A stretch of 32,868 nt of DNA. It comes from a virus. The stretch's first letter is position 1. Every line of letters starts with the position of its first letter. The position numbers and the translations under genes were made by a program. The stretch lies in IMG/VR virus record IMGVR_UViG_3300015374_000866, positions 1 to 32,868 of that record; one strand, 5' to 3'. The notes beneath the pieces are model-generated. The model was given only the letters and a program-made list of their open reading frames with translations, was not told where the DNA came from and made no database searches. Below are positions 8,447 through 15,900 of the stretch, piece by piece.

Positions 8447-8614
8447 TTACTTCTTGCCTTTCTTGCGCTCGGGCAGCTTGCTTTCCTTGACGCCCTTGAG
8501 CTTGTTGCGAGCCTCGGTGGCACTGAAGCCGGGCACGTCGCCCCCAGCCGCAGCGCCGAAGAAGCGGGCCTGCGCCTTCGAGACGGGCTTCTTGTAGGGA
8601 CGCCCGCCGGGCAT
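8447..8614 (-). CDS. Small basic protein, DUF3008-like, 55 aa
   Basis: This short gene reads MPGGRPYKKPVSKAQARFFG and ends in a Lys-rich tail (LPERKKGKK). The SKAQARFFG motif resembles a family of small basic proteins often annotated DUF3008 and frequent near phage structural genes. The match is from memory of the motif. The ATG at 8614 overlaps the TGA of the acidic micro-gene before it (TGATG), and its TAA precedes the next ATG without a gap. The tight packing supports a real gene. Confidence 0.65.
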   Translation of the reverse strand: MPGGRPYKKPVSKAQARFFGAAAGGDVPGFSATEARNKLKGVKESKLPERKKGKK

Positions 8615-8730
8615 CAGGCGCCTGGGGCTGGAGCCGGTGTCGGCTCCGGTTCAGGGCGCGGCGGCGCCTCGGGCTGGTCGTCGTCGTCAGGCTCGGACGG
8701 CGGGTCTGGTGGCCTGGGGTCTTCTCGCAT
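8614..8730 (-). CDS. Acidic Pro-rich micro-protein, 38 aa
   Basis: The product, MREDPRPPDPPSEPDDDDQP followed by more Pro/Glu/Ala, is almost entirely Asp, Glu and Pro. It starts five bases after the capsid stop codon and shares a base with the next start (TGATG). Similar disordered acidic peptides are sometimes encoded beside phage capsid genes. With only composition to judge by, the coding call rests on packing. Confidence 0.5.
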   Translation of the reverse strand: MREDPRPPDPPSEPDDDDQPEAPPRPEPEPTPAPAPGA

Positions 8731-8734
8731 GGCC

Positions 8735-9625
8735 CTAGCCTTCCCCGCCTGTTGCCGCCTTCTGCTGGACAACAGCAAAGGGATACCGATTCGCCTTGGT
8801 CGATTGCTGACGGTTGACCGGGTTGGGGATGGCCCAGGCGAAACGAGCGGTCACGCGCAGCGCAACCATGTCCTGCTGGAGCAGGTTGTACTGGATGACC
8901 GGCGGGCTGCCGTTATCGGTGATGACGCCGGTGTCGAACATCTCCATGCTGATGTCGTCACGGATAGCGAGCATCGACTGATCCCATTCGCCCATGATCA
9001 TCGAGTAGTTCGCCGCGCCTGTGACGAAGCCGCTCAGGCCTGCGTTGGAAAAGACGATCTTCTCGCCGTACAGGGTGCCGATATTCGCCTCGGCGTTCGG
9101 CGCCGTCTCGGGGTAATAGAGCAACCCCTTGGTCGTATCTCGGAGACCGCGCAACTTGGCCTTGACCTGGCGCCTGGCCCAGAAGCCCGTGATATCGAAG
9201 CCATCCGCCTCGACGGTGGCCATCGCGTTGTTGATGTCATCGAGGTAGTCCACGGTGGACGCACCCGCGAGGACGAGGTTGCCAGCGGCGTTCGCGCCAG
9301 AGACGATCGAGCTCGGGAAGGTGGTCGGCGCATTGACGCCAAAGAACACGGCTTCGTCGAGGGCGACGCCAAAGGCCTCGGTGACCTTGGGGCGTACCTG
9401 CTCCCAGAAGTCGTAGTCCATGTCATCGAGCAGGTTTTTGGCGATGGGCACGATGACCGCCATCTCTTCTGCGTTGAGATAGACGTTGTCCCACTGAAGA
9501 GTGGTGGTCTGCTTCATGCCGATGTCTCGAGCATCCAGGCTGGCGCCCGTTACCCAGTAGGCCACCGGCAACTGGCTCATCACCGGGATGCGCTGCTGGG
9601 CGCGCTTCATGCGCACATGCGGCAT
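8735..9625 (-). CDS. Major capsid protein, HK97 fold
   Basis: From the first ATG the product is 296 aa. The order of motifs fits the HK97-type capsid family: KRAQQRIPVMSQLPVAYWV at the N-arm, a PIAKNLLDD...DYDFWEQVRPKV spine helix, DEAVFFGVNAP, then the P- and A-domain segments (LRDTTKGLLYYPE, ANYSMIMGEWDQ, VALRVTARFAW). It forms the icosahedral shell. The ATG at 9625 is not convincing as the true start, because about 46 conserved residues lie in frame upstream (9626-9763). See that entry. The scaffold-like gene precedes it, as usual, but a plus-strand HNH gene intervenes. Confidence 0.92.
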   Translation of the reverse strand: MPHVRMKRAQQRIPVMSQLPVAYWVTGASLDARDIGMKQTTTLQWDNVYLNAEEMAVIVPIAKNLLDDMDYDFWEQVRPKVTEAFGVALDEAVFFGVNAPTTFPSSIVSGANAAGNLVLAGASTVDYLDDINNAMATVEADGFDITGFWARRQVKAKLRGLRDTTKGLLYYPETAPNAEANIGTLYGEKIVFSNAGLSGFVTGAANYSMIMGEWDQSMLAIRDDISMEMFDTGVITDNGSPPVIQYNLLQQDMVALRVTARFAWAIPNPVNRQQSTKANRYPFAVVQQKAATGGEG

Positions 9626-9763
9626 GAGTTGCAGCGCGGCTGATTTGACTTCGATCGACTGGACGATTTCCCGCTGGACTTCCTCTGGGATCAGCGGACC
9701 CGAACCAGGGGTCGCGCGGGTGGCGATGCTGTTATAGGGCGTAGGTGTACCCTCGCTTCTTGT
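9626..9763 (-). other. Conserved capsid N-terminal segment lacking a start codon
   Basis: The capsid frame stays open upstream of its first ATG to a TAG at 9824-9826. The segment reads SEGTPTPYNSIATRATPG, then SGPLIPEEVQREIVQ, then SIEVKSAALQL. The LIPEEV...IVQ...SAALQL pattern is typical of the N-arm of HK97-type capsid proteins. No ATG, GTG or TTG exists in this frame between 9626 and the stop. The HNH gene starts at 9786 on the other strand, just where the capsid start should lie. Either the 5' end was lost on insertion, or a non-standard start is used, or the sequence has an error. Confidence 0.75.
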
Positions 9764-9785
9764 TTCAGGCTTACAATGCCTTACT

Positions 9786-10265
9786 GTGGAACAATGGGCG
9801 CCGATCGCTGGCTGGGAAACCCTCTACGCCGTCTCCGACGCGGGCAACGTCTACAGCTTCCGTCGCAAGAAGAATCTGACTGGCTTCAGCGCAGGGGCGG
9901 GATACCTGCAAGTGACCCTCGCCGATCTGCCCAAGCGGAAGATGCGCGCGTATGTCCATCTGCTCGTCGCGGAGGCATTTCTGCCACCCAGACCCGGCCC
10001 GCGCTTCGAGGTTAACCATCTGAATCTCGACAAGCTCGACAACCGAGCCACGAACCTCAGATGGGTGGCGCATGCCCGCAACCAGCGACACGCGGCGGTC
10101 TACGGCCGTATGCAGAAGCATGGGCAACGCAAGCTCGACGCTGCGCAGGTTGACTGGGTACGTGCGAACCGCAATGGATCGGCGCACAAGATGGCCGCTC
10201 AACTCGGCGTCACGTCAATCGTGATCTACCAGATTTGGAACGACCTGACCTATCGAGATGTCTAG
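9786..10265 (+). CDS. HNH homing endonuclease, NUMOD4 type
   Basis: The 159-aa product begins with a NUMOD4-like segment (EQWAPIAGWETLYAVSDAGN). The HNH core follows (VNHLNLDKLDNRATNLRWVA), and a C-terminal helix-turn-helix-like region (HKMAAQLGVTSIVIYQIWN) probably provides DNA recognition. These proteins are site-specific homing endonucleases of phages. The start is a GTG with no Shine-Dalgarno. TACAAT, close to the -10 consensus, lies 8 bases upstream, so leaderless expression is plausible. It is transcribed against the late operon and separates the scaffold-like gene from the capsid gene. Confidence 0.9.
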   Translation: MEQWAPIAGWETLYAVSDAGNVYSFRRKKNLTGFSAGAGYLQVTLADLPKRKMRAYVHLLVAEAFLPPRPGPRFEVNHLNLDKLDNRATNLRWVAHARNQRHAAVYGRMQKHGQRKLDAAQVDWVRANRNGSAHKMAAQLGVTSIVIYQIWNDLTYRDV

Positions 10266-10274
10266 ACAATGGGA

Positions 10275-10297
10275 GTGGCCCTCTCTCAGCGGGCCAC
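10275..10297. terminator. GC hairpin between HNH and scaffold genes
   Basis: GTGGCCC (10275-10281) and GGGCCAC (10291-10297) form a perfect 7-bp stem with a 9-base loop. It lies ten bases past the HNH stop and eight bases past the scaffold stop. No T-run follows on either strand, so termination would be weak. An RNA-processing or translational-pausing role before the capsid gene is also possible. Confidence 0.5.
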
Positions 10298-10304
10298 CCT
10301 TCGG

Positions 10305-11063
10305 TCAGCCCGCGCTGTTGTGTTTCGGTCCTGGCAGCCCGTAATAGCCGCGCAGGATTTCGGAAACTTTGCGGTCGGTCGAGGAACCACTGAATGCGGG
10401 CAGCAACTCCGGTTCCTGGAAGTTGCCACGCTGCTCGGCCAGGATCTGCTTGCGGAACGCCTGGTTACGCCGCAGCTTCGACTCGGCCTCGCGCTCGCCT
10501 TCAGTTTTCCAGTGCTTTTCGAGGCTCTTGAGCGCTTCCTGAACGATCAGCTTGCGTCCGGCCAGTCCCTTGCCCGCACCTTCCATGTCCATGATCCGCT
10601 TGCGTTCAGCTTGCGGCAGCATCTCCATGAGCGGGTCAATGCTGTGGCGATCGTGCTCGAGGCCCACGTTGGCGAAGAAGCTGCTCAGGCCCATGTCCTG
10701 TTCGGCAGCCTTTTCGGCCTGACGCTCTTGCTCGGCGAACGCCCACGGGTCTTCGTCGCGGAGCTTGCGACGTTCTTCCTGACGCGCTCGAGCAGCACGC
10801 TGTGCCTCTCGCCGATCTGTTTCGGCCTGGACTCGGCGATCTAGCTCCTCCTGGGTCAGCGTCAGTGGCTTCGACGCGCTGCTGGCTTCCTCGGGCTCCC
10901 CGTCCGCGTCCGGCGTCTCCTGTGCTGGTCGGCGATTGAAGAGTCGCTGCCACCAGCCTGGCGAAGACCCTTCACGCGACTCGTCGGAAACCGGCTCGGC
11001 CGCTGCTGCATCGGGCGCCTGCGCACCCGCTGAAGGGGCATCTGGTTGTTCAGTTGGCTGCAT
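10305..11063 (-). CDS. Putative capsid scaffolding protein, 252 aa
   Basis: The N-terminal 60 residues are Pro/Ala/Glu-rich and disordered. They are followed by long charged helices (LTLTQEELDRRVQAETDRRE ... RARQEERRKLRDEDP) and a compact C-terminal region ending EILRGYYGLPGP. An acidic, coiled-coil, low-Cys protein directly upstream of the major capsid gene is the usual profile of a phage scaffold. No protease motif is visible. The start has GCGAGG eight bases before the ATG. The assignment rests on composition and position. Confidence 0.7.
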   Translation of the reverse strand: MQPTEQPDAPSAGAQAPDAAAAEPVSDESREGSSPGWWQRLFNRRPAQETPDADGEPEEASSASKPLTLTQEELDRRVQAETDRREAQRAARARQEERRKLRDEDPWAFAEQERQAEKAAEQDMGLSSFFANVGLEHDRHSIDPLMEMLPQAERKRIMDMEGAGKGLAGRKLIVQEALKSLEKHWKTEGEREAESKLRRNQAFRKQILAEQRGNFQEPELLPAFSGSSTDRKVSEILRGYYGLPGPKHNSAG

Positions 11064-11075
11064 GATACGACCTCG

Positions 11076-12944
11076 CTATCCGGCGTAGGCATAGTCCGGC
11101 GCGAAATTCCAGGGCGCGACGGGATACGAGTACGAGGACCCCCCTGGCGGGGTATAGCCACCCGGCGGCGGAACCGGCGCCGGAGGCGGGGGCGGCATTT
11201 GAATCTGGGCTTGCTGTTGCTGGAGCGCCGCGTCGGCGGCCTGCCGCTTCTGCCACTCGGCGAACCAGTCGTCAGTCGGCATGGCTTGCGGCGGAGGCGC
11301 GTTGCCGAATACGGGAGGTGGCGGGCCGCCCGGAGGGGCACCCGGCGGAGGTCCTTGCGGCATGTAGCGCGTGCGATCCAGCCAGTACGCGGGGTCGGTG
11401 TTCTGGACTGTTGGCGGCGGCGCACCGGCCGCGGCAGCTGCTCGAGGATCGATGTACTTCAGCGCCTGGTCGACCGCTTGCGGAGCGATGTCTGTCGGGT
11501 TCGGCGCACGGTACGACACCGCGGCCGCGATGTCGGCCGAGCTGAGCGGCTTGCCTCCAGGACGAATCTGCGCCGCGGCATCGGCAAAGCCGGCCCCCAC
11601 GCGGTTGGTCTTCTCGGCGTTGAAGGCATCGATGTAGTTCCTGCCGGCTCCGCTCGCGGCGGTATACGCCGACGTGCGCGCGGCCATCTCATCCTTCTGC
11701 CGCTGGAAGGCGGCGTCGTCCTGGGCCGCCTTGAGCGCGCCCAGCTCGGGGGCGACGTTCTTGTCGTACCAGCCGTTGAAGTCAGCCAGCGCGTTGTCGG
11801 CGGTGTAGTTGCCCTGGCCAACCTTGCCCTGGACCTCGACGCTCTTGGCCGCGGCGAGCTGATTGATCTGGGCAATACGCGCCTGGACCTGGGCCAGCGT
11901 CTTGGGCTGGTACGACGGATTCGGCTGGCTGACCAGCTTGCCGTCCGGCCCCATCGTGGTGACAAAGGGCTGGTCAACACCGGTGGTGACCTGTGTCGGC
12001 TTGGGCGGCACGTAGTTCGGGTTCGGCACCTGCGACATCGTGCCGTCGGGCTTCTGCTGGACGATAAACGGCGACTCGGAGCTGGTGGTGACCGTGGACG
12101 GCCTGGGCTGGTAGTTCGGATTCGGGACGTTTTCGATCGTGCCGTCCGGCTTCTGGCGCACGATGAACGGCTGATCCGTACTGGTGCTGACGCCCGTCGG
12201 CGACTTCGGCACGTAGTTCGGATTGGGCACCTGGGTGGTGCTGCCGTCCGGGTTCTGCTTGATGATGAACTGCTGGTCCGTACCGGTCGTGCCGCCCACC
12301 ACCGTCGGCGTCTTCGGCTGGTAGTTGGGGTTCTTGTTCGTCTGGATGGTGCCGTCCGGCATCGTCTGGACGATGAACTGGTCGGTGCTGTTGGCGCTGA
12401 CCTGCGTCGGCTTGGGCTGGTAGTTCGGATTCTTGACCGGGTTCAGCGTGCCGTCCGGGTTCTGCTGCACGATGAACGGGTCGCTGGTGTTGGCCGACAC
12501 CTGGCCGGGCTTGGGCGCGACGTAGTTCGGGTTCTTGACCGTGATCAGGTGCCCGTCGGTCTGGTCGACGCTCACCACGTACTGGTCGGTGGTGTTGGTG
12601 GTGATGTTGTTGCTGCCGAGCGCTTTGCCGCCTGGCCCCAGGACCTGCGTTGGCTTGCCCTGGGCGTCGATACGCCACACCGAGCCGTCGCCACGCGTGA
12701 CGTCGTTGATCGTGCCGGTCGCCGACGCCGCGGGCTTGAGCGCGATCAGGATCTGGCGGTAGTCGTCGTTCAGCTTCTCGAGCCGCTTGTTCGCCTGCAG
12801 CGCCGCTTCGCTCGCCGTGCCGTCCGGATCCTTCTGCTGCGACAGCGCGTTGAGCCGCTGGATTTCCGCATACAGACGCTGCCGCTCCTGCTCGAGCTCG
12901 CTGGGCTGCTGCGCGGGTGGCTGCTGTTGCTGATCTGGGTCCAC
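11076..12944 (-). CDS. Virion protein with seven NPNY repeats, 622 aa
   Basis: The N-terminus (residues 1-70) is a Gln-rich coiled coil. Residues 119-350 hold seven tandem repeats of about 33-35 aa with the pattern PFIVQQ-x-PDGT, then V-x-NPNYxPKPTQV. A helical domain follows (residues 350-500). The last 100 residues are Pro-rich and end in Tyr/Ala. The GTG start at 12944 has a strong GGGGAGG Shine-Dalgarno eight bases upstream. It lies between the giant virion protein and the scaffold, so it may be an ejected internal protein or a head-vertex protein. The family is not recognised. Confidence 0.72.
   Translation of the reverse strand: MDPDQQQQPPAQQPSELEQERQRLYAEIQRLNALSQQKDPDGTASEAALQANKRLEKLNDDYRQILIALKPAASATGTINDVTRGDGSVWRIDAQGKPTQVLGPGGKALGSNNITTNTTDQYVVSVDQTDGHLITVKNPNYVAPKPGQVSANTSDPFIVQQNPDGTLNPVKNPNYQPKPTQVSANSTDQFIVQTMPDGTIQTNKNPNYQPKTPTVVGGTTGTDQQFIIKQNPDGSTTQVPNPNYVPKSPTGVSTSTDQPFIVRQKPDGTIENVPNPNYQPRPSTVTTSSESPFIVQQKPDGTMSQVPNPNYVPPKPTQVTTGVDQPFVTTMGPDGKLVSQPNPSYQPKTLAQVQARIAQINQLAAAKSVEVQGKVGQGNYTADNALADFNGWYDKNVAPELGALKAAQDDAAFQRQKDEMAARTSAYTAASGAGRNYIDAFNAEKTNRVGAGFADAAAQIRPGGKPLSSADIAAAVSYRAPNPTDIAPQAVDQALKYIDPRAAAAAGAPPPTVQNTDPAYWLDRTRYMPQGPPPGAPPGGPPPPVFGNAPPPQAMPTDDWFAEWQKRQAADAALQQQQAQIQMPPPPPAPVPPPGGYTPPGGSSYSYPVAPWNFAPDYAYAG
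11895..12590 (-). repeat. Seven tandem PDGT-NPNY coding repeats
   Basis: Seven units of roughly 100 bases each encode PDG[TSK] followed by NPNY (NPSY in the last copy). Variable Thr/Ser linkers separate the units. On the plus strand the recurring cores are TAGTTCGGATT/GTAGTTCGGGTT and GCCGTCCGG. Confidence 0.85.
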
Positions 12945-12956
12945 GGCGTACCTCCC

Positions 12957-15900
12957 CTACGGCGCCTGCTGGGTGACGGTTTTGCGAATGGCTGCGTTGC
13001 GCTTGTCCATGGCCTCTTTCGCCAGGCGGTACTTCTCCGACACCTGGTCCTCGTACGTCAGCGCCAGCTTCACATCCGCGCTGGATGGCTTGGCGTTGTT
13101 CTTCGGGTCAGTGTCCCACGCGCGGTACTTTGCCAGTGCCTGGTCGATGTCCTGCTCTTTCTGCTTGTCCGTGACGCCCACGTATTTCGGCGGCAGGCCC
13201 ACGTCGGTCGTCGACTGGGGAATGCCGAGCAGGTCGGAAAAGTGTGACCTGAGCTGCTGCTGCGCGACCCTCAGCATGCTGTCCTGACGATCGCGCGTGG
13301 CCGTCGCGTACTCCGGCAGTTGGCGTATCGAGTCGGCGATCGGCTCCTGCGAATTGCCCATGCTCTGGTCGAGCTTGTCGTACTTGTCGGCAGCGAGCTG
13401 GCCGCCGTAGTTGCGCAGCACGCCCGAAGCCAGACCGCCGATGACGGGTGGTCCCTGAGACGGTTGCTTGTCCGACGGCGAGGTGCCGAGCCACTCCGAG
13501 AGCTGGTCGCCAGCCGCCAGCCCGGTACGGCCGAGCGTGCCCAGGTTCTCATTAATAAGGAAGTCGAGCTGCATGGGCGAGATGCCCAGCTCCTCGCCGA
13601 TCTTGCGGCTGAGCACGCTGGTGCGCTCGTTGGACTGCTGCGACGGCGGCAGGTCTTCTTTGTCGCGCGGCACGATCGGTAGGCCGGTGTAGAAGCGGCG
13701 ATTGGCCAGGATCTCGACTGGCGAGCGTAACGGCGCCGGCAGCAAGGTGGCCGCGGCCGAACCAGGATCGTTGCCCTGCAGCGGCAGCACGTTGCCGGCC
13801 TCGTCGGTGCCCAGGTTGCGCAAGGTACGTGGGTCGCGCGCGGCCGGGTTCGGGTCGAGCTGGCTGAGGCCGTAGTTGAGCGGGTCAGTGAAACTCGCCC
13901 ACTCGCGGAGTGGGATCGACAGCCGCGGGATGTTCTTGTAGCCGATGCCGTTGTCGTTCTTTTCCCCGTCGCCGAGCATGACGATCATGTTCGCCTTGCG
14001 CTCGTACTCGGGGATGTCCCAGTACTCGGGTCGCTGACGGTTGCGGTAGTCGTTGATGGCGTTAATGCCGGCCAGTCCAGCCAACCGCTTGCCAGTGCCG
14101 ATGGGGTTGTCGCGCAACGTACGCGCCATGTTCAGGCTGCCCTGGGCGCGCGCGTTCAGGAACAGCGACACCATGTTCGCCTCGCGCAGTACATCGCCCG
14201 CTCGCGAGAAGTCCACGGTGGCGCGCCGTCCGGCTGTAGCCGCCTGCGCCGGCGACTCGCCCCTGGCCAGGTGGCGCTCGAACGCGGCCAGGTGCGGTCC
14301 CTGCTCGATCACCTCGCCCGCTCGAGTGATGAACTTCAGCTTGAGCGCATCGCCGATCAGCCGCGTCAGGTCGCCGTGGTCCTTGACGACCAGGCCACCG
14401 GTGTCTTCGATGAGCTTGTCGATATCCTGCGGCGAGCGCTGGAAGAGCGACTCCATGCCGCCGCCGGCGCGCATATACCCCTTGTACAGGTCGTCCTGCT
14501 TGGCGGCTGACCACCAGCCTTTCGGGATACGTGCCGCGGTGCCGGCGCCCTCGCGCAGATACGTCGTCACCGCGTCGGCAATCGCATTCGTCACCAGAAA
14601 CGGCGGGCTGGCAGCTGTCGCGCCCCAGCGCAGCGGCGCGTTCAGCGCCTTGAAGACGTTGCCGATGACGCCCGGTGGTGCGCCGTCGAGGCCGAGCATC
14701 ACCTTGCGGAGCTCTTCGGGGGCCTTGTAGTACACCCGCTGGCCGTTTTCGTACAGGCTGACCAGGTCTTTCTGGTCGCCGAACTTGCGCTCGAGCACGC
14801 TGGCGACACCGGTGGGTCCACCCAGCAGTTTGCTCAGCGGCGCGCCGCCGGGGCCGCTGACTTCTGGTCCGGTGACGACGCGCATCGGATTGACGCGCTG
14901 CACGATGGACTTGCCCGTCTTGGGATCGAGCAGTTGCGGATCGTTCTGGGCGGCCTCGATGATCGACTTCGCCACGTCGTTGCGGTTGTTCAGCACGTCG
15001 TTCTGCACGAAGTGGCGCACCAGCGAGCGGATGGGCTGCTCGGTGTCGTCGACGGAGCCCTCTTCGCCCAGTCGGCGCAGCAGGTTATTGACGTTCACCA
15101 GGCGATCGCCGCCGCTGCTGATGCCGCCGTCGCCGGCGTCGAGGTGCTTCATGAACACCGTCGGGTTGTAGTGGGGCTGCTCGGCGATCAGTCGCGTGGC
15201 CAGGTCGGGGTCGACCATGCCGGCCTTGACGCGATCCAGCAGTAAGCCCTCGGTAGCCTTGTTGAGCATCTGGTCGGCCCGTTCGATGGCTCCGAAGCGA
15301 TCGGTTCCGACGAGCGCCTCGAGATCCTGCAGTCGCGCCTGCGCGTCGGCCGCGCTGGTCACGCCGCCCGAAGCCTGGCGCGTACCGCCGTACAGGTTGG
15401 CCACCTCCACGTCGCGCTGCAGCTTGCGGTACGTATTCAGGTGCTCGAGGTCAGCTTCGCCGCCCGGACCCTTGCGCACGATGTCCAGGGCAGGGGTGAC
15501 GTCATCCTTAATACGCTGCAGCGCGCGCGCTCCCTTGCCGGCGTAGGCCGCCACCAGCGCTTCGGCGTCCATCTCGGGTGTGAACGACGAGCCGAGCGCC
15601 TCCTTAGCTCGCCCGGTCATCTGGTTGATGTAGGCGAAGCGATCCGCCGCGGCCCTGTCGAGGACGCCGGTGCGCCCACCCAGACCGAAGAAGTCGGCCG
15701 CCTTATCGGCGACCTCGCTGACCGGCGACGGACGCGCGTCGATGGTGCGGTACATGTTGGTGATCTTGTCGAGCTCGGGGTACGCCGTTTTCGCCAGCTC
15801 GGCGCCGCGCGGCGTGACGGCCCAGCGCGCGCCGCGGAAGCCAGCCTCGCCAGCGGCTGCGCCGGCAGCAGTGCGCAGCAGCCGCTCCTGGGGCGAGGCG

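Noticed and set aside
9764-10304. A group I intron in the capsid gene carrying the HNH gene
   Set aside because: The HNH gene is on the opposite strand, only about 40 bases remain outside it, and no 5' exon with a start codon is visible between the scaffold stop and the HNH gene. There is no room for an intron core.
11895-12590. CRISPR array
   Set aside because: The repeats are coding, diverged at DNA level and of unequal length, with no constant direct repeat and spacer pattern.
11046-13247. A 733-codon plus-strand frame opposite the NPNY-repeat gene
   Set aside because: It is antisense to a clear coding gene with strong Shine-Dalgarno, and its product is an Arg/Leu/Val-rich repeat of the antisense strand.
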